A DNA stretch of 64,000 nucleotides. It comes from CAYWIT01 sp964458415. Lineage in GTDB: Bacteria > Pseudomonadota > Alphaproteobacteria > Micavibrionales > UBA2020. Positions 57,441-64,000 of the stretch are shown piece after piece; position 1 is the first letter of the stretch, and the number at the start of each line of letters is the position of its first letter. The stretch covers positions 62,001 through 126,000 of the forward strand of contig CAYWIT010000003.1 in NCBI GenBank assembly GCA_964458415.1, read 5' to 3'. The notes below the pieces were generated by a model. That model worked only from the letters and a program-made list of their open reading frames with translations, did no database searches and was not told the origin of the DNA. The translations under genes were made by a program, and so were the position numbers.

Positions 57441-59327
57441 ATGGGCGGAATTGCCGGATATCTCGGGTCGGAGCAGGCGCCGGACGTTTTGCGGGGCATG
57501 GCAGAAAAACTTTCCCATCGTGGTCCTGATGGGAGCGGGGAACATGTTTCTGCCCCTGTTTTTATGGGGGTGCGCTGGGCCGGGGATAGCGCCCAGCCTG
57601 TTGTCGGCGATGACGGGCAGACGGCCATTGTTTTCGATGGGGAGATATATAATAGCCGCAAGGAACGTCAGAAACTGACGGAAAAGGGGCATGTTTTTAA
57701 AACGCGCTCCAGTGCGGAAGTCATTCTCCGGCTTTATCAGGAATATGGGGTCGGCTGCGTCAGTCGTTTGCGGGGATCCTTTGTTTTTGCAATTCATGAC
57801 AAGGCCGCGAACCTTGTTTTCATGGCGCGGGACCGTATGGGTGTGAAGCCGCTATATTATGCGACGACACCTGCGGGGGATCTGGTTTTCGCTTCCGAAA
57901 TCAAGGCGCTTTTCGCGCATCCGGCGATGTCTGCGGTCCCGAATTTAGTCGGGATTGATGCTTTTTTGACGTTGCGCTACAGTCCCGGACCGGAATCCAT
58001 GTTCCGTGGCGTGCACCGGTTGCCGGCGGGACACCGGCTGATCTGGAATCCGGGACTGCATGTGATGGTGGAACAGTACTGGTCGTGGGAAAATTATCAG
58101 GTGCCAGACCCTGCCCTGAAATCGGATGCGGATTTTCAGCAGCGGTTTGATGCGCTGTTTGAAGAATCTGTCGGATTGCGGATCGAGGGAGATTCCCTTC
58201 CGGGCGTGCTGTTGTCTGGCGGATTGAATTCAGCGGCCGTTGCCGCGGCCATGACGAAGCTGTCGGGAGGGCCTGTCCGGACTTTCTCGGTGGGGTTTGA
58301 AGAATCGTCCGGCGCATTGCAGGAGGCGCGGAATATTGCGCAGATTCTTGGATCAGAGCATCAGGAAATCATTTGCAGTCCGGCGGACATGGCGCGCTTG
58401 CCGGATCTGATCCGGTCTCTGGACGAACCGATAGGTGATCCGTTGATTTTGCCGATGAGCCTTGTTACAGGGCTGGCGCGGAAAAATGTCAGGGCTGTCT
58501 TGTCCGGTGACGGTGCCGATGAGCTTCTTTGCGGGCATTATATGCATAGCGCACTGCTTCGCGCCAGAAATCTGCCGCGGGTCGCTTATGATGTTTTACG
58601 GCCTGTCGTGGAATTTATTCCGCCATTCCTTTTAAACATGGTGTTTGATTATCCTGGAAAGATGGGGGCGCGCAGCAAGCGCAAGCTGGTGGATTTTATC
58701 GCCGAGATGAAACGCGGCAGCTTGCGGAACCAATATATGTTTCTGCACTCTCTCTTTGACAGCGTTGACAAGAAGCATGTCTATGGACATGACATGCAGC
58801 GTGTCATGGGAACTTTTCAGAGCCTTCAGGAAGCGGAGTCGCAATGGCCGACAGCGATGTCCACCATGCTGGCGCTACAGCAGGAACACTGGTTGCCGGA
58901 TAGCGTCTTGACGCGACTTGACAAGATTTCTGCAGCAGGCGCGCTTGAGGTGCGTACGCCCTTTATGGACCATAAGCTGGTCGAGTTTCTTTTATCCGTT
59001 CCCGATCATTTGAAGCGGGGAGGCAATAAAGACAAAATTCTGCTGAGGAATTATGCGGCGAAAACCTTTCCAAAGCTTTCATCGGCACCGGGGCGGGCTT
59101 TTTATGTCCCGCTGGAAAAGTATATTTTCACGTCACCGCTGAAGGAAATGGTCGAGCAATGCCTGTCTGAAGAGAGCGTAAAGCGGCGGGGTCTGTTTGA
59201 ATGGGGCGGGGTCAGGCATATTCTGGAGCAAATGCGTTCAGGAGATTTTATTTTTGCCAAACAAGCCTTTGCCCTGCTTGTGCTGGAGCTCTGGTTCAGG
59301 ACATATATAGATTATGAAAAAAACTAG
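57441..59327 (+). CDS. Asparagine synthetase (glutamine-type) homologue with altered active sites
   Basis: A 628-residue class II amidotransferase with AsnB architecture. The glutaminase domain begins MGGIAGYLG instead of MCGIAG, so the Cys2 nucleophile is Gly; the rest of the domain looks intact (LSHRGPDGSGEH, IVFDGEIYN). The synthetase ATP loop reads SGGLNS at 259-264 instead of SGGLDS. Other parts fit (FASEIKALFAHPA, SGDGADELLCGH, EVRTPFMDHKL). GAGGGGAGAGG precedes the ATG at 57441, two bases after the CorC-type stop. It could be an ammonia-dependent enzyme, a non-Asn amidating enzyme, or a sequencing-altered asnB. Confidence 0.9.
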   Translation: MGGIAGYLGSEQAPDVLRGMAEKLSHRGPDGSGEHVSAPVFMGVRWAGDSAQPVVGDDGQTAIVFDGEIYNSRKERQKLTEKGHVFKTRSSAEVILRLYQEYGVGCVSRLRGSFVFAIHDKAANLVFMARDRMGVKPLYYATTPAGDLVFASEIKALFAHPAMSAVPNLVGIDAFLTLRYSPGPESMFRGVHRLPAGHRLIWNPGLHVMVEQYWSWENYQVPDPALKSDADFQQRFDALFEESVGLRIEGDSLPGVLLSGGLNSAAVAAAMTKLSGGPVRTFSVGFEESSGALQEARNIAQILGSEHQEIICSPADMARLPDLIRSLDEPIGDPLILPMSLVTGLARKNVRAVLSGDGADELLCGHYMHSALLRARNLPRVAYDVLRPVVEFIPPFLLNMVFDYPGKMGARSKRKLVDFIAEMKRGSLRNQYMFLHSLFDSVDKKHVYGHDMQRVMGTFQSLQEAESQWPTAMSTMLALQQEHWLPDSVLTRLDKISAAGALEVRTPFMDHKLVEFLLSVPDHLKRGGNKDKILLRNYAAKTFPKLSSAPGRAFYVPLEKYIFTSPLKEMVEQCLSEESVKRRGLFEWGGVRHILEQMRSGDFIFAKQAFALLVLELWFRTYIDYEKN

Positions 59328-59475
59328 TGATGCCAAATTTGGAACGTTCATTGATCGGCGTCAATTGTAAAAAAAAAAAGATTATATACCCTTTATTTAG
59401 GGGGATTAGTTATTATCTCATCTAGGTAGGGGTGCGGCTCTCCTTCTGTGGCAAAACGGGTTGAAGGGAAATGAC

Positions 59476-61203
59476 ATGAAATTCACAATCAGCAAAAAGT
59501 TGATGGTTTTTAATGCGATATTCATTTCATTGATCATGTTTTCCGCTGTGATGACATATCTTCTCCTGACGGATCAAAAGAGGGAGATTGAAGCCAGTGT
59601 TGTAAAAAAAATAGAAGTTTCCACAAAGGATATTGCGGCGCTGCAGGTGGGGGTTAAAAATATCCAGATCGACATTATTCAGGTGCAGCAATGGCTGACG
59701 GATATTTCCGCTACGCGCGGCCTTGATGGCTTGAATGACGGCTATGACGAGGCGGAAGCCGCAGCGCAGCTTTTTGCGCAGCATACGGAAGAAGTGCTGG
59801 CTATCGCAAAAAAACTCCAGTTGTCTACAATTATAGAGACGGTTGAGAAAGCGCAGGAGGCTTTTGGCCCGTATTATGCGACAGGCAAGAAAATGGCCGC
59901 AGGTTACATCAGTGAAGGTCCTGCTCTTGGCAATACAATCATGGGGGAGTTTGACGGAACCGCAGCGGCCATGGCGGAGGAGATGGAGGCCTTGGTCGCT
60001 GAAACAAACAAGGTTTCAGAAACCGTTTTGCAGGAAGTTGATAATGCTTTGGAGAAAGTTATATTGGCAGCAAACAAGCTGGTCCAGATCACGGTGCTGA
60101 TCGGCATTGTCAGCCTTATTGTCGGTATTTTTCTGAGCGTTTATGCGTTCAGAAGTATTGCACAGCCTTTGTCCGGCATGACAAAAATTGTTCAGGCCCT
60201 TTCGGCGGGGCAACTGAATATCGATATTTTGCACAAGGATCGTCGGGATGAAATCGGCGATATGGCCGCCGCTTTTCAGGTGCTGAAAGACAACTCGCTG
60301 GAGGCAGAACGGCTGAAGGATGAAAAGCTGCGCGCGGCAGCTATAGCAACAGAAGAAGCCATAGTGCTGCAACGTGAAATTGAGTCCTTTCAGGCACAAA
60401 TTGAAGCCGTTGTGATGAATGTCAACAAGGCGTCGCGCGGGATGGAGAATACGGCGCAGGTTTTAAAATCCGTTGCGGATTCTGCCAGAGAGCAGGCGAC
60501 AGTGGCAGCGGCGGCTTCGGAGGAAGCGTCATCAAATGTACAGGCGGTGGCGAGCGCTACGGAAGAGCTTTCGGCTTCAATTCATGAAATTTCGCAGCAG
60601 GTTGTCAGGACGACGCAGATATCCAGCGAGGCCAGCGCCAAGGCGCAGCATAGTACGAATCAGGTCCGCAGTCTTGTTGACGCTTCGGACAAGATTGGCG
60701 TTGTCGTCAAGCTGATTTCCGATATTGCCGAACAGACGAATCTTCTGGCGCTGAATGCGACGATTGAAGCCGCACGGGCGGGGGATGCCGGTAAGGGCTT
60801 TGCCGTGGTGGCAAGCGAGGTGAAATCTCTGGCCAATCAAACCGCCAATGCGACGGAACAGATCGGCGAGCAGATCAGGGCTATCCAGACGGCGACGGCG
60901 GATGCGGCGACGGCAATAGAGGATATTGCCCGGACGATTGAGGAAATGGGCGGGATCACGTCTTCCGTGGCGGCGGCGGTCGAGGAACAAGGCGCCGCGA
61001 CATCGGAAATTTCGCGCAACGTGCAACAGGCCTCCGTGGGAACGCAGAATGTTGCGGCCAGTATTTCCGAGGTTTCTCAGGCGACGAATATGACGGGTTC
61101 TTCCGCAGATCAGGTGATGCAGTCGTCTGGTGATCTGGTGAAGCAGTCGGATGTTTTAAAGGCCTCGGTGGAGAGGTTCCTGTCAACCGTCAGGGCCGCG
61201 TAA
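59476..61203 (+). CDS. Membrane methyl-accepting chemotaxis protein
   Basis: A 575-residue chemoreceptor. TM1 (about 8-30) and TM2 (about 202-225) flank a periplasmic helical sensor domain of about 170 residues (VKNIQIDIIQVQQWLTDISATRGLDGLNDGYDEAE), typical of a helical-bundle 4HB-like module. HAMP (about 226-280) is followed by the signalling domain, with the tip AEQTNLLALNATIEAARAG at about 415-435. No CheR pentapeptide tail. AAGGGA precedes the ATG; upstream TTG frames are unlikely. The 3' end overlaps coaBC by 14 bases. No other che or fla genes in the window. Confidence 0.95.
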   Translation: MKFTISKKLMVFNAIFISLIMFSAVMTYLLLTDQKREIEASVVKKIEVSTKDIAALQVGVKNIQIDIIQVQQWLTDISATRGLDGLNDGYDEAEAAAQLFAQHTEEVLAIAKKLQLSTIIETVEKAQEAFGPYYATGKKMAAGYISEGPALGNTIMGEFDGTAAAMAEEMEALVAETNKVSETVLQEVDNALEKVILAANKLVQITVLIGIVSLIVGIFLSVYAFRSIAQPLSGMTKIVQALSAGQLNIDILHKDRRDEIGDMAAAFQVLKDNSLEAERLKDEKLRAAAIATEEAIVLQREIESFQAQIEAVVMNVNKASRGMENTAQVLKSVADSAREQATVAAAASEEASSNVQAVASATEELSASIHEISQQVVRTTQISSEASAKAQHSTNQVRSLVDASDKIGVVVKLISDIAEQTNLLALNATIEAARAGDAGKGFAVVASEVKSLANQTANATEQIGEQIRAIQTATADAATAIEDIARTIEEMGGITSSVAAAVEEQGAATSEISRNVQQASVGTQNVAASISEVSQATNMTGSSADQVMQSSGDLVKQSDVLKASVERFLSTVRAA

Positions 61204-62425
61204 GGAAAGCGGTTATTTCCTCCACCAGCTGTTTTGCAAGGGCTGTTTTGTCTTGGCGCGGCCAGACTGTTTCTGAAACGGTTCCGCCGGTTCTTTTTTG
61301 CAGCAGGGTGATGGCATTGTGATCCTCACCGAAAGCCTTGCCGTCGCTGACATCGTTCAATGCCAGCCAGTCGCAGCCTTTGCGCAGCAGCTTTTGCCGG
61401 GCGTGCTCAATCCTGTCATTCGTTTCAGCGGCAAAACCGATAACAAGACGCGGACGCTGTTGCGGATGCTGTGACAGACTGGCCAGAATGTCGGGGTTTT
61501 GCGCGAGTTTGAGGCTGACACCGTCGTTTCCGGATTTTTTTATTTTCTCCGCTGCCGTATGTTCCGGTCTGAAATCGGCAACAGCGGCGACGCAGACGGC
61601 GATATCGCAGGGCAGGGCGGCAAGGCAGGCGGCGTGCATTTGTTCTGCCGTTTCGATATGTACGGTATGCACGCCCACGGGATCCGCGATGCTGACGGGG
61701 CCGCTGACCAGCGTGACATCTGCCCCCGCAAGGGCGAGCGCCTGTGCGATCGCGTGGCCCTGTTTACCGGAGGAGCGGTTGCCGAGAAAACGCACGGGGT
61801 CGAGAGGCTCGTGTGTCGGGCCGCTGGTGACAAGGGCCTTTACGCCGGCAAGAGGCCCCGGTTGCGTAAAGAAATCAAGAACGCGCCCGACGATATCGCT
61901 GATCTCGGCCAGTCGGCCTTGCCCTGTTTCGCCGCAAGCCATTTCGCCTGTCTCGGGCAGGACGATGCGGGTGCCGCGCTTTTGCAGTGTTTTCAGATTG
62001 TCCTGTGTCGCGGTGTTATTCCACATGACCGGATTCATTGCGGGGGCGATCATGATAGGCTTGTCCGTTGCAAGGAGGACGGTGCTGGCCAGATCTTCGG
62101 CTAGGCCATGAGCTATTTTAGCAATCATGTTGGCGCTGGCGGGGGCGACAAGGACAAGGTCGCAATCGCGCGCCAGACGGATATGGCCCATTTCCTGCTC
62201 GTCAGTCAGTGAGAAAAGATCGGTATAGACTTTATTGATGGAAAGCGCCGCGACGGAAAGCGGGGTGATGAAATGAGCGCCCCCCTCTGTTAATACGCAG
62301 CGGACATCCGCGCCATGGTCGCGCAGGCGGCGGATCAGCTCCAATGCTTTATAGGCGGCAATCCCGCCGGAAATCACCAGTAATATCCGCCGTCCGGAAA
62401 GCCGTGTGGTTGTTTTTAATTCCAT
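61190..62425 (-). CDS. coaBC: Phosphopantothenoylcysteine decarboxylase/phosphopantothenate-cysteine ligase
   Basis: A 411-residue bifunctional CoaBC protein of coenzyme A synthesis. The CoaC half (flavoprotein) has ILLVISGGIAAYKALELIRRL, PASANMIAKIAHGLAEDLAST, APAMNPVMW with the His-Met region and the Cys of MACGETGQGRLAEI. The CoaB half (from about 185) has VTSGPTHEPLDPVRFLGNRSSGKQGHAIAQALALAGADVTLVSGP and the NDVS segment. The ATG at 62425 lies 34 bp from the divergent cutA start. The longer frame overlaps cutA. Confidence 0.96.
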   Translation of the reverse strand: MELKTTTRLSGRRILLVISGGIAAYKALELIRRLRDHGADVRCVLTEGGAHFITPLSVAALSINKVYTDLFSLTDEQEMGHIRLARDCDLVLVAPASANMIAKIAHGLAEDLASTVLLATDKPIMIAPAMNPVMWNNTATQDNLKTLQKRGTRIVLPETGEMACGETGQGRLAEISDIVGRVLDFFTQPGPLAGVKALVTSGPTHEPLDPVRFLGNRSSGKQGHAIAQALALAGADVTLVSGPVSIADPVGVHTVHIETAEQMHAACLAALPCDIAVCVAAVADFRPEHTAAEKIKKSGNDGVSLKLAQNPDILASLSQHPQQRPRLVIGFAAETNDRIEHARQKLLRKGCDWLALNDVSDGKAFGEDHNAITLLQKRTGGTVSETVWPRQDKTALAKQLVEEITAFLTRP

Positions 62426-62459
62426 GCGGTTTATTATACCGGAAACAGGGAGGAAAATC

Positions 62460-62777
62460 ATGTCCGCAATTTTTGTCTATGTTACCGTAGCCACCGAGGA
62501 GGAGGCGAGAACCATTGGCAAAACCATCGTCATGGACCGCCTCGCTGCTTGCGCCAATATTTTGCCCGGGATGAAGTCGCTGTATCACTGGCAAGGCAGG
62601 CTTGAGGAAAATGCTGAAACCGTGTTGATTCTGAAGTCTCGGGAAAGTCTTTTTCCGGCCTTGGAAGAAAGGGTGCGGGAACTGCACAGCTATGAAACGC
62701 CCTGTATCGTGGCCTTGCCCGTGACGAACGGGAACCCGGCGTTTCTGGACTGGATTCTTGCTGAAACAAAGCCTTAG
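62460..62777 (+). CDS. cutA: Divalent-cation tolerance protein CutA
   Basis: A 105-residue trimeric ferredoxin-fold protein: VYVTVATEEEARTIGKTIVMDRLAACANILPGMKSLYHWQGRLEENAETVLILKSRESLFPALEERVRELHSYETPCIVALPV. The core fits the family. The ATG at 62460 is preceded by AGGGAGG. Precise role uncertain in bacteria; metal tolerance was the original phenotype. Divergent from coaBC. Confidence 0.95.
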   Translation: MSAIFVYVTVATEEEARTIGKTIVMDRLAACANILPGMKSLYHWQGRLEENAETVLILKSRESLFPALEERVRELHSYETPCIVALPVTNGNPAFLDWILAETKP

Positions 62778-62795
62778 AAAACAAAAAGTTAGATG

Positions 62796-62813
62796 GTGGT
62801 ATTTATATACCAC
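62796..62813. repeat. Inverted repeat GTGGTAT / ATACCAC behind cutA
   Basis: Seven-base perfect arms around TTAT, 20 bases after the cutA stop and about 50 bases upstream of the rplM promoter. It lacks a T run long enough for a strong terminator, so a regulator site for rplM is equally possible. Confidence 0.4.
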
Positions 62814-62863
62814 AAATTAACTTATTGATATAAAAGAGTATTATATTTATTTTTAAATTCCTG

Positions 62864-62892
62864 TTGACGGCGGTGCCGGAATGCTCCATAAA
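62864..62892 (+). promoter_or_regulatory. Predicted promoter of rplM-rpsI
   Basis: TTGACG (62864-62869) and CATAAA (62887-62892) with a 17-bp spacer. A start near 62899 leaves a leader of about 64 bases. An AT-rich element lies just upstream, as in strong ribosomal promoters. Confidence 0.5.
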
Positions 62893-62962
62893 TCCTCCAC
62901 TCAGTTTGAATAACAGGCGACCGTCATGGGGCGGAAGCGGTTTAAAACAGGAAAAGAAGAAA

Positions 62963-63424
62963 ATGAAAACCTATTCAGCCAAACCAACGGAAGTTGACAA
63001 AAAATGGCTTCTGATTGACGCGGAAGGCGTGACATTGGGACGGCTTGCCAGCCTGATCGCCATGCGCCTGCGCGGCAAGCACAAGCCGATGTACACGCCT
63101 CACATTGATTGCGGGGATAATGTTATTGTTATCAATGCCGAAAAAGTGCATCTGACCGGCAAAAAAGCAAAATTCGATATGTTCTACTGGCACACCGGTT
63201 ATCCGGGCGGGATCAAAGGGCTGTCCAAAGGCCAGATCCTCGAGGGTAAATTTCCAGGCCGCGTCATTATGAACGCTGTGCGTCGTATGATGCCGAAAGA
63301 AAGCCCTCTGGCGCGTCAGCAGTTGACCTGCCTGCGCGTTTTCGCAGGTCCTGCGCATGCGCATGAAGCGCAAAAGCCGGAAGTGCTGGATGTCGCCGCA
63401 ATGAACCCCAAAAACAAAAGGTAA
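62963..63424 (+). CDS. rplM: 50S ribosomal protein L13
   Basis: A 153-residue ribosomal protein: KTYSAKPTEVDKKWLLIDAEGVTLGRLASLIAMRLRGKHKPMYTPHIDCGDNVIVINAEKVHLTGKK, then WHTGYPGGIK and AVRRMMPK. The ATG at 62963 is preceded by GGAAAAGAAG; the frame reaching back to 62864 is not family-like and overlaps the promoter. rpsI follows after 8 bp, the universal pair. Confidence 0.98.
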   Translation: MKTYSAKPTEVDKKWLLIDAEGVTLGRLASLIAMRLRGKHKPMYTPHIDCGDNVIVINAEKVHLTGKKAKFDMFYWHTGYPGGIKGLSKGQILEGKFPGRVIMNAVRRMMPKESPLARQQLTCLRVFAGPAHAHEAQKPEVLDVAAMNPKNKR

Positions 63425-63432
63425 TGTGAAAC

Positions 63433-63930
63433 ATGGCTACGAAAAAAACACTTTCAGACCTGAAAGAAGCCGTTGCTGAAAAATCTTCGGATACGGCAAC
63501 GACGAATGTTCCGGCAGCCGAGCGCAAGCCCCTGTTGGACAAAAAAGGCCGCGCCTATGGCACGGGTCGCCGTAAAGATGCTGTCGCCCGCGTCTGGGTT
63601 TCCCGTGGCAGCGGAAAAATCATCGTTAATGATCGTGATATCGTGCAGTACTTTGCACGCGGTACGCAGCGTCTGGTGATCAATCAGCCGTTCGAGATTT
63701 CCAGCCGTATCGGCCAGTTCGATGTAATGTGCAAAGTCTCCGGTGGCGGTCTCTCCGGTCAGGCCGGTGCGGTGCGTCATGGCATTTCCCGCGCTCTGAT
63801 CAACTTCGAGCCGGGTCTGCGCGATGTCCTGAAAAAAGCAGGCATGCTGACACGCGACAGCCGTGTTGTCGAACGTAAAAAATACGGTCTGCACAAAGCA
63901 CGCCGCAGCACACAGTGGGTCAAGCGTTAA
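63433..63930 (+). CDS. rpsI: 30S ribosomal protein S9
   Basis: A 165-residue ribosomal protein. The first 35 residues are an Ala/Lys/Thr-rich extension, as in many alphaproteobacteria. They are followed by YGTGRRKDAVARVWVSRGSGKIIVNDRDIVQYF, VSGGGLSGQAGAVRHGISRAL and the C-terminal KKYGLHKARRSTQWVKR that reaches the P-site tRNA. A strong terminator follows. Confidence 0.98.
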   Translation: MATKKTLSDLKEAVAEKSSDTATTNVPAAERKPLLDKKGRAYGTGRRKDAVARVWVSRGSGKIIVNDRDIVQYFARGTQRLVINQPFEISSRIGQFDVMCKVSGGGLSGQAGAVRHGISRALINFEPGLRDVLKKAGMLTRDSRVVERKKYGLHKARRSTQWVKR

Positions 63931-63958
63931 TCGCTTGTTGCATTGTACTGCAGAATGC

Positions 63959-63990
63959 AAAAAAGGCGCCCTTTACCGGGCGCCTTTTTT
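63959..63990 (+). terminator. Rho-independent terminator after rpsI
   Basis: AAAAAAGGCGCC and GGCGCCTTTTTT pair around a short loop, ending in a T run. Confidence 0.92.
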
Positions 63991-64000
63991 CTTTGCCGGT

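Overview
The window looks like the chromosome of a free-living, motile, polyester-storing alphaproteobacterium. The evidence is the gene families and their order: accA, then xerD divergent from aroK-aroB and a CorC-type gene; aerobic cobaltochelatase cobS/cobT with a J-domain gene; an ECF sigma factor with a ChrR-type anti-sigma factor; PhaR; an IalB-family protein; a rickettsial 17-kDa-type lipoprotein; ComF beside an NDUFAF5-like methyltransferase; and two sequences matching the CtrA consensus TTAA-N7-TTAA. I cannot name the species. There are no rRNA or tRNA genes, CRISPR arrays, insertion sequences or prophages, so this is mostly core chromosome with a few accessory genes. A 10-base N run at 37790-37799 shows that it is a draft assembly.

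Layout. 1-10 kb: a cut-off M16 protease, chorismate mutase, two RsmB-type rRNA methyltransferases, an AT-rich membrane-protein gene, rpe, a heparinase-like protein, rlmE and a guaB-like gene. 10-13.6 kb: a possible iron-regulated micro-ORF, a lytic transglycosylase, dapA and smpB. 13.6-17.7 kb: a polyhydroxyalkanoate cluster, with phaE-phaC divergent from phaB-phaR, then rpmG. 17.8-20.8 kb: the ECF sigma/anti-sigma pair and envelope proteins. 20.9-29.9 kb: pdxH, htpG, a soluble zinc-domain chemoreceptor, comF, a large methyltransferase/Nudix-like protein and ubiG. 30-32.3 kb: three unknown genes behind a CtrA-like box. 32.3-38.5 kb: an O-methyltransferase, rlmI, rlmJ, a cold-shock protein, dgkA, a gapped ABC-F ATPase and HU. 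38.6-42.6 kb: an orphan TpsB and an M3 peptidase. 42.6-47.5 kb: a four-gene operon with a BigR/SqrR-like repressor, an RND pump and a Cys-rich DUF2892 membrane protein. 47.5-54.2 kb: cobT-cobS-J-domain gene, an RHH protein, accA, xerD and a 51-residue membrane peptide. 54.5-64 kb: aroK-aroB-corC, an asparagine-synthetase homologue, a chemoreceptor, coaBC/cutA and rplM-rpsI.

The main point of interest is several intact genes whose signature active-site residues have changed. The IMP-dehydrogenase homologue at the guaB position lacks the catalytic Cys and the flap. The asparagine synthetase homologue has Gly in place of the Cys2 nucleophile and SGGLNS in place of SGGLDS. The ChrR-like factor lacks three of four N-terminal zinc ligands. 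The best candidate for a little-described system is the putative persulfide-sensing repressor/RND/DUF2892 operon, whose perfect inverted repeat lies inside its own promoter. Next come the CtrA-boxed unknown trio and the methyltransferase/tandem-Nudix-like protein.
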